NCBI RefSeq assembly: GCF_902158555.1
Contig: NZ_CABGGS010000044.1
Location: 186,001 to 250,000 of the forward strand
DNA: 64,000 nucleotides
Source: Klebsiella spallanzanii
GTDB taxonomy: Bacteria; Pseudomonadota; Gammaproteobacteria; Enterobacterales; Enterobacteriaceae
Direction: 5' to 3'
Part shown: piece by piece, positions 1 to 7,993 of the stretch
Numbering within the stretch: the stretch's first letter is position 1
Layout: the number at the start of each line of letters is the position of its first letter
Position numbers and translations under genes: made by a program
The notes under the pieces: model-generated
Database searches by the model: none
What the model was told of the DNA's origin: nothing
What the model saw: only the letters and a program-made list of their open reading frames with translations

Positions 1-117
1 CACAAAATCAAATCCGATGGCGGCGGTAAATTCGGTTATTGCCGCGGAAGGGAAGGTGACAAAGCAGCCGTGTAGCGGCCCCTTGCGGAGCCGTTGTTTG
101 AAATCGGGAAAACGCAT
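1..117 (-). CDS. HpcH/HpaI-family 2-keto-3-deoxy sugar-acid aldolase, N-terminus only
   Basis: The reverse strand opens with ATG at 117 and stays open to the window edge, giving 39 residues that begin MRFPDFKQRLRKGPLHGCFV. A GCFVTFPS segment followed by AAIGFDFV is the typical first strand and helix of class II HpcH/HpaI aldolases such as GarL or RhmA, which cleave 2-keto-3-deoxy acids to pyruvate and an aldehyde. The ATG lies one base after the TAA of the upstream reductase gene (TAACATG), so the two are surely cotranscribed. The catalytic residues lie outside the window. The family call is fairly firm from the motif and the context; the substrate cannot be told. Confidence 0.72.
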   Translation of the reverse strand, partial: MRFPDFKQRLRKGPLHGCFVTFPSAAITEFTAAIGFDFV

Positions 118-118
118 G

Positions 119-1015
119 TTAGCTCCTTGCTTTGACTTCGATACCGGAGAGCTGCTCAAACACTTTTATAATGTTGGAGTGATCTTCGTTGCCAACACCC
201 TTGGCCATGCAGGTTTTGTACAACTCACGTACCAGACTGGCGATCGGCATGGGTGAGTCAATACCCTGGCTGAGTTCCATTGCCAGGTTAAGATCTTTGT
301 ACTGCAGGCGGGTCATAAAGCCGGGATCAAAATTGCGCTCCAGCAGCAGGCTACCGCGAATATCCAGTGCGCCGCAGCGGGCGTATCCTGCTGAGAGCAC
401 TTCAACGATTTTGGCCGGATCGACGCCTGCTTTTGCCCCCATCACCAGCGATTCCCCCAACGCGGCCATGGTGGCGGCGGCCAGAACCTGGTTACAGGAT
501 TTCACGACCTGACCTGCGCCGTTGTCGCCGACATGAGTGACGCGGCAGCCAAGCACTTCGAGGATCGGTTTGCAGCGTTCAAAGACTTCGGCTTCGCCGC
601 CCACCATAATTGACAGCGTGCCGCCTTTCGCGCCTTTATCACCGCCGCTTACCGGGGCATCGAGCATTCGCGCGCCCAGCGACTTGATGGTGTCAGCAAA
701 TTGCTTTGTCGCCAGCGAGGAGATAGTGCTCATATCAATGATGACTTTACCTTCGCACAGCGCAGGAGCCAGGCCGTTTTCGCCAAACAGAACATCTTCC
801 ACCTGCGGCGTATTCGGCACCATGGTGATGGTAATTTCCGCGGCTTCGGCGACTGCACGAGCGGATGCCTGACCGGTAGCTCCATCGCGGGCAATCTCTT
901 CTACGTCCCGTGCTACGATGCTGTAGGCATGGACGCTATAGCCTGCTTTTAGCAGATTGCGCACCATCGGTTTGCCCATAATGCCCAGACCAATAAAGCC
1001 TAAAACTGGTTTCAT
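119..1015 (-). CDS. GarR-like NAD(P)-dependent 3-hydroxyacid dehydrogenase
   Basis: The 298-residue protein starts MKPVLGFIGLGIMGKPMVRN; the longer open frame upstream runs into the preceding gene and is rejected. GLGIMG near residues 9-14 is the Rossmann nucleotide loop. DAPVSGGDKGAKGG near 115-130 is the substrate signature of beta-hydroxyacid dehydrogenases, and GAGQVVKSCNQ near 165-175 holds the catalytic Lys. The family includes tartronate semialdehyde reductase (GarR/GlxR), which makes glycerate. It is the third gene of a minus-strand operon, 11 bases after the FAD oxidoreductase and one base before the aldolase. An aldolase plus this reductase suggests the aldehyde product is reduced here. 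The exact substrate is an inference. Confidence 0.85.
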   Translation of the reverse strand: MKPVLGFIGLGIMGKPMVRNLLKAGYSVHAYSIVARDVEEIARDGATGQASARAVAEAAEITITMVPNTPQVEDVLFGENGLAPALCEGKVIIDMSTISSLATKQFADTIKSLGARMLDAPVSGGDKGAKGGTLSIMVGGEAEVFERCKPILEVLGCRVTHVGDNGAGQVVKSCNQVLAAATMAALGESLVMGAKAGVDPAKIVEVLSAGYARCGALDIRGSLLLERNFDPGFMTRLQYKDLNLAMELSQGIDSPMPIASLVRELYKTCMAKGVGNEDHSNIIKVFEQLSGIEVKARS

Positions 1016-1026
1016 ACGTATGATCC

Positions 1027-2331
1027 TTAATAAGTTTGGTATTCGATAATGCTGCGCAGCTCCGCAACATCGATATCTGCGAATGCGCATCCTTCGCGAT
1101 GGCTTAACCAGGCGGCGGTTCCGGCAGCGAAGCCCGTCAAAAAGCATTGGGCGGTGACGCGAGCCGAAGCCAGCGCTTCATGCTCAGCGCACAGCGTACG
1201 GCCTGCTGTAATCAGGTTCGGTACGTTTTCCGGCACGAGCGTGTCGTACGGAATGTCGTACCAGTCGTTGTCGAGGTAGAACATAAAGATGCCGTCCTGA
1301 CCGTGTGCTTCGATGCACCAGGCGCTGCTGGCAACCTTGCGTTCGCTTTTGCGCGCCTGGAAAACATCGTCGTTAGTTAGCTGGTAGCGGCCTGCAATGG
1401 TCCGACTCTGGCGGATGCCAATTTGCGCTGCGACATCGTTCAGATACGCCTGCTCAAATCCCGGGACCCATGCCCGCAGGAAACGCTCGTATTCGCGTAC
1501 CTGCTTACGTCCCTTGAGTTCGGCAAACGTCAGATCCTCAGCGCGAGTGGCGTCAATCGGTCTGCCATCGTCGCGCAAAATGCTGGAGACGTTGCACATC
1601 ACTTCGCCGGGGCGAGGCGAGGGCAGCAGATAGATATGCTTGCGCGGCAGGTGATATCCTTGCGCCTGCGCGGCTTCGACCCAGGTTTCCAGTTGGGCGA
1701 CCGGGTGGCCAATGCCGCGTTCGATATCGACATTGCCCATACGGAACACCATGGTCGGATACTGGACCATACCGTTGCGCCCGCAGGTGTACGGGACGCC
1801 AGCTTTGACGCAGAGATCGCCATCACCAGTGGCATCGATAAAGCGGCGGGCGGTAATTAACTGGCGTCCGCTTTTGTTCTCAATAACCACACCGCGCAGC
1901 TCATTGCCATCCATCACTACGTCAGTGGCAAGGGTATGGAACAACACCCGTGCGCCGCTGTCGGCGAGTAAATCGTCGGCCACCTCTTTCCAGGTGTGCG
2001 GCTCATGGACGACCAGCTGCGTTTCGCCAAACGGGAACGGCTCGCTGACGGCGCCGCGGTGTTTCAGATGCTGGTAAAATTCACCGGCAAAGCCTTGCAC
2101 CAACTGCTCATGGGGGCCTTTACCTGAGGTAAACAGGCCGCAAATCGCGCCCGACATGCCCGCTGTCGCCATACCTCCGCAAAAACCGTAGCGTTCAATC
2201 AGCAAGGTGTTTTCCCCAGCTCGCGCAGCGGCGGTGGCCGCTGCAACACCGGTTGGACCACCACCCACTACCAGGACATCAACATCGTACGTGGTGGGGA
2301 TCTGGTTGGCGGCTTCGTGCCTGGTTTGCAT
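1027..2331 (-). CDS. FAD-dependent oxidoreductase of the FAD_oxidored type
   Basis: The 434-residue protein has an N-terminal FAD-binding Rossmann motif, VLVVGGGPTGVAAATAAARA near residues 19-38. It is followed by an ERYGFCGGMATAG segment and, near the C-terminus, LITAGRTLCAEHEALASAR, typical of the large FAD_oxidored family found in sugar and organic-acid operons. The start has a strong ribosome site, AAAGGAGG, upstream. There is no signal peptide, so a cytoplasmic location is expected. It lies between the IlvD-type dehydratase (51 bases upstream) and the GarR-like reductase (11 bases downstream). Family members usually have no assigned substrate; here it may oxidise a hydroxyl of the sugar acid or an intermediate. 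Function beyond flavin oxidoreductase is unknown. Confidence 0.78.
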   Translation of the reverse strand: MQTRHEAANQIPTTYDVDVLVVGGGPTGVAAATAAARAGENTLLIERYGFCGGMATAGMSGAICGLFTSGKGPHEQLVQGFAGEFYQHLKHRGAVSEPFPFGETQLVVHEPHTWKEVADDLLADSGARVLFHTLATDVVMDGNELRGVVIENKSGRQLITARRFIDATGDGDLCVKAGVPYTCGRNGMVQYPTMVFRMGNVDIERGIGHPVAQLETWVEAAQAQGYHLPRKHIYLLPSPRPGEVMCNVSSILRDDGRPIDATRAEDLTFAELKGRKQVREYERFLRAWVPGFEQAYLNDVAAQIGIRQSRTIAGRYQLTNDDVFQARKSERKVASSAWCIEAHGQDGIFMFYLDNDWYDIPYDTLVPENVPNLITAGRTLCAEHEALASARVTAQCFLTGFAAGTAAWLSHREGCAFADIDVAELRSIIEYQTY

Positions 2332-2382
2332 GATGTGCCTCCTTTACCATGAGGGTGACGATTCACCCCCATAATGTGATGA

Positions 2383-4095
2383 TTAATCGATGTTTTTCGC
2401 GTGGATGCGTCGTTTCCCCAGCACCGCGCCCTGAGCAATCGGCTGGACCAGTTGGGCATATTGCGACAGATAGGTGCCGCTTCCGCCGCCCAGCGGCAGA
2501 GGTTTGGGTTGCCACTGGGCCAGACGGGCATCAATCACTTCCTGCGGAACATCCATATTGATGCTGAGGTCGACGAAGTTGATATGTACGGTTTCACCTT
2601 GCTCAATCACCGCCAGCGGCCCGCCAGCGGCGGCTTCCGGCATCAACTGACCGACGATAATGCCGCGATTCAGGCCCGAGAGTTCACCATCGGTGATCAC
2701 TGCTACGTGCGCCGCGATCCCCGCGCCGTTGAGGGCCGCGACAAAGCTACAGGCAAACACCGTGCCGGGGCCGCCAGCCGGGCCCATATTGCGCAGAACA
2801 ATCACGTCGCCTTTCTGGATTTTTCCTTCGCCCAGCGCTTCAATCGCTTCGTCTTCACCTTCGTAGATATTGGCTGGACCGGTAAACTGCTCCAGTTCGC
2901 CCGGTACGGCGGAGAGCTTGACGATCGCGCCGTCCGGAGCGAGGTTGCCGCGCAGGATAGCGACGCCAGGGCGCTGGCTGACGGGATTATCCAGCGTGCG
3001 GATCACCTCGTGGTTTTTTACTACCGCATCTTTGATGTTCTCGCCGACGGTTTTTTGCGTAACCGTTAGCGCATCCAGGTTAAGGAAATCGCGCAGCTGA
3101 TTCATCACCGCCGTAGTGCCGCCCGCCGCTTCCAGATCTTCAGTGCGGAACGGGCCGTTAGGGCGAACAGAGGTCAGTAACTTGATGTTTTTACCGTATT
3201 TTTCATACAAGCTGACCACATCAATGGGGAGCTCGGTCTCGGTGGCTACCGCTGAAAGGTGGCGAACGGTATTGACCGAACCGCCGACGGCCAGCACGGT
3301 CATCACCGCGTTCTGGATCGCTTTTTCGGTAAGAATGTCACGCGGCAAAACCTGTTGCTGGGTAAGCTCGACGATCCGCTTCCCGGCGGCCTGAGCGTAT
3401 TCTTTTACCTTACGGCCGTTGGCCCAGATAGGTGAGTTGCCCGGCAGCGTCATACCTAATGCTTCGGCGACGATATGCATGGAGTTAGCGGTGCCCAAAC
3501 CGGCGCAGACGCCCGGCGACTGGATGGCGACATCAGTCATGTCGGTCAGATCTTTTTCGCTGATGGCTCCCGTTGCCAGCGCGCCAACCTGCTCGTAAAC
3601 GTCATCAATATCGAAGAACTGATCGTCGAATTTTTCGTTTGAGCACTTGCCGCCCACCTGGTAACCGCAGGTCAGCAGCAGGGAAGGGACATTCAGCCGC
3701 GCCGCTGACATCAGGTGCGCTGGCGTAGTTTTATCGCAAGAAGAGAGGCAGATCATGCCGTCCAGCACCGCGCCTTCCATCATGCATTCCACTTCATTGA
3801 CCATCAGGTCACGAGTCGGCATCAGATAACGTGCTTTTTTCCCGGCGCTGGTGACGAAGTCGCTGGGGGCGACGGTGCGCACTTCAAACGGCAGGCCACC
3901 CGCGTCGCGGATCGCCTGCTCGACGATCCGGCACAGTTCATCCAGATGGACATAGCAGCAGGAGAGCTTGTTAGAGGTGTTGATGATCGCGATCTTCGGT
4001 TTATGCATGTCTTCTTCGCGGATCCCCATACTGCGCCATTGTGCACGACGTACTGCCCAGCGGGTGGATCCCGGCTTGAAATTGCTTCTGTACAT
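2383..4095 (-). CDS. IlvD/Edd-family sugar-acid dehydratase
   Basis: The 570-residue protein is colinear with Fe-S dependent dihydroxyacid/aldonate dehydratases. Likely cluster ligands are Cys46/47 (LSCCYVH), Cys120 in SSCDKTTPAH and Cys197 in PGVCAGLGTANSMH. Length fits the pentonate/hexonate dehydratase subgroup (about 570-590) better than the roughly 655-residue YjhG/YagF group. The enzyme should convert an aldonate to its 2-keto-3-deoxy acid, the natural substrate of the downstream aldolase. It is the first gene of the operon, with AAAGGAA before the ATG, and the divergent GntR regulator starts 273 bases away. It is unlikely to be housekeeping IlvD, given the catabolic operon. Confidence 0.85.
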   Translation of the reverse strand: MYRSNFKPGSTRWAVRRAQWRSMGIREEDMHKPKIAIINTSNKLSCCYVHLDELCRIVEQAIRDAGGLPFEVRTVAPSDFVTSAGKKARYLMPTRDLMVNEVECMMEGAVLDGMICLSSCDKTTPAHLMSAARLNVPSLLLTCGYQVGGKCSNEKFDDQFFDIDDVYEQVGALATGAISEKDLTDMTDVAIQSPGVCAGLGTANSMHIVAEALGMTLPGNSPIWANGRKVKEYAQAAGKRIVELTQQQVLPRDILTEKAIQNAVMTVLAVGGSVNTVRHLSAVATETELPIDVVSLYEKYGKNIKLLTSVRPNGPFRTEDLEAAGGTTAVMNQLRDFLNLDALTVTQKTVGENIKDAVVKNHEVIRTLDNPVSQRPGVAILRGNLAPDGAIVKLSAVPGELEQFTGPANIYEGEDEAIEALGEGKIQKGDVIVLRNMGPAGGPGTVFACSFVAALNGAGIAAHVAVITDGELSGLNRGIIVGQLMPEAAAGGPLAVIEQGETVHINFVDLSINMDVPQEVIDARLAQWQPKPLPLGGGSGTYLSQYAQLVQPIAQGAVLGKRRIHAKNID

Positions 4096-4150
4096 CTTGA
4101 ATTCCTTTATCGGGTTGTGGTTTTACGATCCGAAATATCCTCCGTTTGGG

Positions 4151-4166
4151 TTGGTTGTCCAACCAA
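4151..4166. promoter_or_regulatory. Candidate GntR-family operator in the divergent control region
   Basis: TTGGTTGTCCAACCAA is a perfect inverted repeat of 7+2+7 bases. It has the TGGTnnnnnnACCA shape typical of FadR-subfamily GntR operators such as those of UxuR or ExuR. It lies 56-71 bases upstream of the dehydratase ATG and about 200 bases before the regulator gene at 4368, so the adjacent regulator is the likely ligand. Binding is an inference. Confidence 0.6.
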
Positions 4167-4176
4167 TTTTTGAGTG

Positions 4177-4198
4177 AAATGTAATTGAGATCACATAA
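4177..4198. promoter_or_regulatory. Candidate CRP site for operon A
   Basis: The 22-base segment reads aaatGTAATtgagaTCACAtaa. It matches the CRP consensus AAATGTGAnnnnnnTCACATTT at most positions, with one change in the left core. Its centre is about 92 bases upstream of the dehydratase start and on the far side of the GntR palindrome, as expected for an activator outside an operator. This would put operon A under carbon catabolite control. Confidence 0.6.
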
Positions 4199-4367
4199 TG
4201 GAGGGTTTTTAAACGTTTTTGCCCATAGTGAGGGAAAAATAGCGCGCCAGTCAGTCAATAATGGTACAGTGGTCCATCCAATTTATGATTGCAGTGATTG
4301 ATGGCGACGCCGCGCAGGGAAAATAACCGGTCGTAAGCGCGAAACGTCGTTGGGAAGAGGTAACGGT

Positions 4368-5081
4368 ATGCCGGACAAGAATAAATTTACGATGATCCCG
4401 ATTAAGCGCACGGACGTTTTTCAGACCATCATTCAGCACATTACTAATCTGCTCGACAGCAAGCAGATCAAACCCGGCGAGCGACTGCCTTCCGAGCGCG
4501 AGCTTGCCGAGATGCTCAACGTCAGCCGCACGTCGGTGCGCCAGGCGCTGAAGGTGCTTGAATCCTCCGGGCGCATTGAGACTCGCGTTGGCAGCGGAAC
4601 GTTTTTGACCGAGCCGCCGGCGGTGTCGCTTAGCGACACGCATAGCCTGTCAAAGCTGATTGAAGGCGGGGTAACGAAAGAGTTTTTGCGCAATCTGATT
4701 GTGGCGCGGACCTCGATTGAACGCGCCATCTTTGAAGATTATGCATGGCGGGCCAATAAATCGGGGATTAATCAACTGCGGGAGCTTATCGAGTTTAACC
4801 GGGAAAAGTTTTCACGTCAGGATTGCGATGACGATGACAGCGCGCTGGATCTGAGCTTCGAGAAAAAAGTGGCGCAGCTCGGTGGCAACCCCATTCTGAT
4901 TAACATGCAGGAGCAGCTCCACCATCTTTGGGTACTGGCCTGGAAACAGTATGGTTTTACTCCCGAACAGACTCAGGTGCTGCATGAAGAGCACTTAGGT
5001 ATTCTGGATGCGCTGGCGGCGAAAAACTCGCAGAGGGTGGCGGACCTGATTGTGCAGCATGTAGATAAAGAGATTGACTGA
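4368..5081 (+). CDS. GntR-family (FadR/FCD type) transcriptional regulator of operon A
   Basis: The 237-residue protein starts at the ATG preceded by GGGAAGAGG; an upstream TTG frame is less likely. The N-terminal winged helix (residues about 10-75) contains PGERLPSERELAEMLNVSRT and SVRQALKVLE, the GntR DNA-recognition helix. The remainder resembles the all-helical FCD ligand domain, ending with LDALAAKNSQRVADLIVQHV. It is divergent from the dehydratase operon with a shared control region holding a GntR-like palindrome and a CRP site, so it probably represses that operon and is released by a sugar acid. The ligand cannot be told from sequence. Confidence 0.85.
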   Translation: MPDKNKFTMIPIKRTDVFQTIIQHITNLLDSKQIKPGERLPSERELAEMLNVSRTSVRQALKVLESSGRIETRVGSGTFLTEPPAVSLSDTHSLSKLIEGGVTKEFLRNLIVARTSIERAIFEDYAWRANKSGINQLRELIEFNREKFSRQDCDDDDSALDLSFEKKVAQLGGNPILINMQEQLHHLWVLAWKQYGFTPEQTQVLHEEHLGILDALAAKNSQRVADLIVQHVDKEID

Positions 5082-5141
5082 GCAGGCCGCTGTACGTGGT
5101 TTTTTCCCCGGCTCGGCGCTTATTCGTGCGGTCTGGCGATT

Positions 5142-5230
5142 TCCCCGGAGGCGGTGCTGCGCACCTGTCCGGGCTACTGGTTCATCTGGTCAGGTAGCCC
5201 GGACAGGCGCAATGCGCCGCCTCCGGGAAT
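5142..5230. repeat. REP/BIME-like long inverted repeat
   Basis: Two arms of about 35 bases, running from CCCCGGAGGCGG to GTCCGGGCTAC and its near-perfect reverse complement, flank a 15-base loop. GC-rich arms with GTAGCCCGGACAGGCGC and GCGCCGCCTCCGGGA are typical of enterobacterial REP pairs. It lies between the convergent 3' ends of the GntR gene and the hydrolase gene, so it may also stop or stabilise both messages. Confidence 0.75.
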
Positions 5231-5248
5231 AATACTGAGCAAATGCGG

Positions 5249-5968
5249 TTAAATCGGCAAAACGCGAAGGAAAAAATCGATGCCCGCTTCCACCGATTGC
5301 TGGGTGATTTTATGCCCCGACAGCGGATCGATAAGGCAGGTGAGGTTGCCGCTGCCGATGCTTTCGCTGAGGCGCTCAGCATACTTGATATCAACAATGG
5401 TATCCTGCTGGCCGTGCCAGACAAACAGCGGACGCTGCGCTAGCGTCGATTCTTTCCCGGCGATGTCATAAGGCGCGATCCCTCGCAGGCAGGCTGCAAG
5501 CGTATTGGCCGTTGGAGGATGGATTTTGCTTATTGCATCGGCAAAATAGCCGCTAGCCATATAGGCGGCCCCGGCCTGAATTGCTGGATACTGCGCCATC
5601 GCCCCCAGTACAGCGAAGCCGCCCATTGAAGTGCCCATCACGCCCAGTCGTGAAATATCACCCAGCTTTTCCTGCTGGCAGGCGGCCAGCAAAGCGGGAA
5701 ATGTCTCCAGCGTATGCTGTAAAATTGGCCAGAAAGAGGCGGCGCGTAGCGTCGCATCGTCCCTGGCGCTATGCATCGCCGCCTGCGGGCACACCACGCT
5801 GTAGCCCGCCTGCGCCAGCATATATCCCAAATTGGCATCCAGCTCTCTGGATGCCATAAAACGATGAAATAAAACGACAAGCGGCCTGTTACTGGCTGCG
5901 CCATTAGCTGGCCGGAACCAAAGCACGGGCGTTTTCGCCACCAGGCAATCTGAAATAACGACGTCCAT
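5249..5968 (-). CDS. Alpha/beta hydrolase (dienelactone hydrolase/esterase type)
   Basis: The 239-residue protein shows a canonical alpha/beta hydrolase arrangement: nucleophile elbow GTSMGG near residue 115, HGQQDTIVD (candidate acid) near 195, and a C-terminal SGHKI His near 222. The oxyanion region is VVLFHRFMAS near residues 31-40. There is no signal peptide. It is the last gene of operon B, three bases after the enolase-superfamily gene. In this setting it may open a sugar lactone or remove an acyl group from the sugar substrate, but family members such as YjfP are general esterases and the substrate is unknown. Confidence 0.75.
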   Translation of the reverse strand: MDVVISDCLVAKTPVLWFRPANGAASNRPLVVLFHRFMASRELDANLGYMLAQAGYSVVCPQAAMHSARDDATLRAASFWPILQHTLETFPALLAACQQEKLGDISRLGVMGTSMGGFAVLGAMAQYPAIQAGAAYMASGYFADAISKIHPPTANTLAACLRGIAPYDIAGKESTLAQRPLFVWHGQQDTIVDIKYAERLSESIGSGNLTCLIDPLSGHKITQQSVEAGIDFFLRVLPI

Positions 5969-5971
5969 CGG

Positions 5972-7090
5972 TTATCCCCTGGCAATCAAATGGCGTTCCA
6001 GCACATCGAAGTCCGGATTGAAACCGAGACCCGGCGCGTGCGGCAGATCCATCACCGGCTGGAAGCGCATAAACGGATGCAGCGTCTGTTCGAACGTCAG
6101 CCACGGCACTTCCAGTGGAACCGACTCGGGCATCACGCTAAGCAGGTGAGCGCTGGCGAGCAGGCCTGGGCCGTAGTAAAAACAGTGCGGCAGCAGGCTG
6201 ACGTTTTTATGCTCATATGCGTGTTTGATAATCTCCAGTACGGCGGAGATGCCGCCGATTTTGGCTACGCTCGGCTGCAATACATCAACCGCATCTAAGG
6301 CCATACAGACCGCGAACTCCTCGCTGGTACTAAAGTTTTCACCCGCGGCAATGCGTGCGCCCGTCGTCTGGCGCAGATAGCGGAGCTGGCTTAAATTTTC
6401 CGGCGGGAAGGTGGGCTCCTCCACAAACGCGACGCCAGCCGCCCGCAGTTGTGGCAGGATCTGCTCCGCCTGCGGGACATCCCAGGCGCAGTTGGTATCA
6501 ACCATCAGGGTGATATTATCCGGCAGCGCCCTGGCGACTTCAGCAATCGCCAGGGGATCCCGCTCGTGCAGTTTTATATGTCGATAGCCCTTGTTAATTA
6601 ATGGGTTAATGCAAGCCATTAATTTAGCGACGTCACCATCGAAGCTGGACAGGCTGGGATACAACTCCACCTGCGCGCGGGTACCGCCGAGCAATCGCCA
6701 CAGCGGTAGATTTTCTGCTTTAGCGCGCAGATCCCACAGAGCGATATCCAGCGCGGAAAGCGCATACATCATTACCCCGCCGCGACCGTAGCTGTGAAAG
6801 GCGTAATGCGCTCTTTGCATTAACGCCGCCGGGTCATTGCATTCCTCACCCGTAAAGAAGGGGGCGAGCAGGCCGCTGAGCAATGCCATGCTGGCCGGGT
6901 TACATGCGTGGCCAAACGCCTCTCCCCAGCCCGTCAGGCCCGTGTCGGTTTCGACTTTCACTAACAGCGCATCCAGCGTAGGGTGCAGCGCCCGCGCGGC
7001 GTTAAAGCGCCCCTCTTTGTCGGTGGTGCGCGTCAGTGCAGGCGTATAAGGCAAACGGACCAGAAAGCTTTCTATGTTCGTAATACGCAT
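5972..7090 (-). CDS. Enolase-superfamily protein, mandelate racemase-like, with altered active site
   Basis: The 372-residue protein has the N-terminal capping domain and the C-terminal barrel of the mandelate racemase/muconate lactonizing group. Metal ligands are present: Asp198 in MVDTN, Glu224/225 in VEEP and Glu251 in AAGEN. The catalytic set is unusual. The second-strand motif is K173-L-H175 rather than KxK, and the usual Asp after QP is Ser274 (QPSVAKIGG), though His302 (LLPHCF) remains. It sits nine bases downstream of the mutarotase gene in operon B. Sugar-acid dehydration is likely from context, but the chemistry may differ from canonical members. Confidence 0.8.
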   Translation of the reverse strand: MRITNIESFLVRLPYTPALTRTTDKEGRFNAARALHPTLDALLVKVETDTGLTGWGEAFGHACNPASMALLSGLLAPFFTGEECNDPAALMQRAHYAFHSYGRGGVMMYALSALDIALWDLRAKAENLPLWRLLGGTRAQVELYPSLSSFDGDVAKLMACINPLINKGYRHIKLHERDPLAIAEVARALPDNITLMVDTNCAWDVPQAEQILPQLRAAGVAFVEEPTFPPENLSQLRYLRQTTGARIAAGENFSTSEEFAVCMALDAVDVLQPSVAKIGGISAVLEIIKHAYEHKNVSLLPHCFYYGPGLLASAHLLSVMPESVPLEVPWLTFEQTLHPFMRFQPVMDLPHAPGLGFNPDFDVLERHLIARG

Positions 7091-7099
7091 TAAATGTCC

Positions 7100-7993
7100 T
7101 TAATGATGAGATAGCGCGAACTGCACGCCCATTGATGCCGGATGTTGAGGCGTGCTGACAAGGGGCCTGTCGATAGCCGCCGTTTCGAGGCAAACAAAGT
7201 TCTGCCAGCCATCATCTGGCATGTCGCTTATTTGTTCTGCTCGCTGTTGCCAGGGATTCCATACCACCACGTTGCTGTTATTGACATGGGTCAGCGTCAG
7301 GATTCTGGCGGGCGTGACAAGCTCCGTTTGTTTTTCTGCCTGAGGGAAGATCGCGCCAAATTCCCCGTGGAGCGAAAGGGGGGACGGCAAGTTCTGCACG
7401 GATTCCCCGACGACCGTGTCGTAGGCTTGCGTACCCACGCCGTGAATCTGCGTCGCTTGAATATCCGGCGTTGAGAGGTAGCTGTGTAGGGCCGCAGTGG
7501 CGCTGAAGATACCGTGGGCAGTGAGCAATAACTCGCAAACCTCGGCAGTGAATGTCAGCGTCATTTCCAGTTGAAAAGCATGATCCCAGAGCTGCCGCGT
7601 TTGCGGGGTATCATTGAGCGCCAACGTTAGCGCGATCGACGTTTTGCTATTATCAAGTGCCATCAGTCGCCACGGTAAAATGCGGGCAAAACCATGAAAA
7701 GGCTCGCCGCCGAGATCGGTAAACCACGGCCAGCAGACCGGCACGCCGCCGCGAATGGGTACGCCGGTTTTAAACGGCGTGCAGTCACTCAACCACAGTA
7801 CAGGGGTTGTCTGTCTGGAGGGTTTCCAGGTCAGTAAATGCGCACCCTGAAGCGCAATAACGGCCTTGCAGAAGGGCGTCTGAATGACCAGAACCTCCAG
7901 TTCATCCATTTTTCGCCGGGTAATACCGGGGCTTAATGTCTCCAGTACCGGCAGGGAAAACAGTTGCTTAATCAGGCTCATTGGTTCAGACAT
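7100..7993 (-). CDS. Aldose 1-epimerase-like protein, hexose-phosphate mutarotase (YeaD) family
   Basis: The 297-residue protein resembles YeaD: GAHLLTWKP near residues 50-58, PIRGGVPVCWPWF near 78-90 and HGFARILPW near 98-106, with the His and Arg residues used for anomer interconversion. LHSYLSTPDI near 165 and a Glu before the C-terminus complete the pattern. The ATG at 7993 overlaps the TGA of the upstream gene by three bases; an ATG at 7981 is possible, and neither has a strong ribosome site. In operon B it may equilibrate anomers of the sugar taken up before oxidation. Cytoplasmic; the substrate is unknown. Confidence 0.8.
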   Translation of the reverse strand: MSEPMSLIKQLFSLPVLETLSPGITRRKMDELEVLVIQTPFCKAVIALQGAHLLTWKPSRQTTPVLWLSDCTPFKTGVPIRGGVPVCWPWFTDLGGEPFHGFARILPWRLMALDNSKTSIALTLALNDTPQTRQLWDHAFQLEMTLTFTAEVCELLLTAHGIFSATAALHSYLSTPDIQATQIHGVGTQAYDTVVGESVQNLPSPLSLHGEFGAIFPQAEKQTELVTPARILTLTHVNNSNVVVWNPWQQRAEQISDMPDDGWQNFVCLETAAIDRPLVSTPQHPASMGVQFALSHH

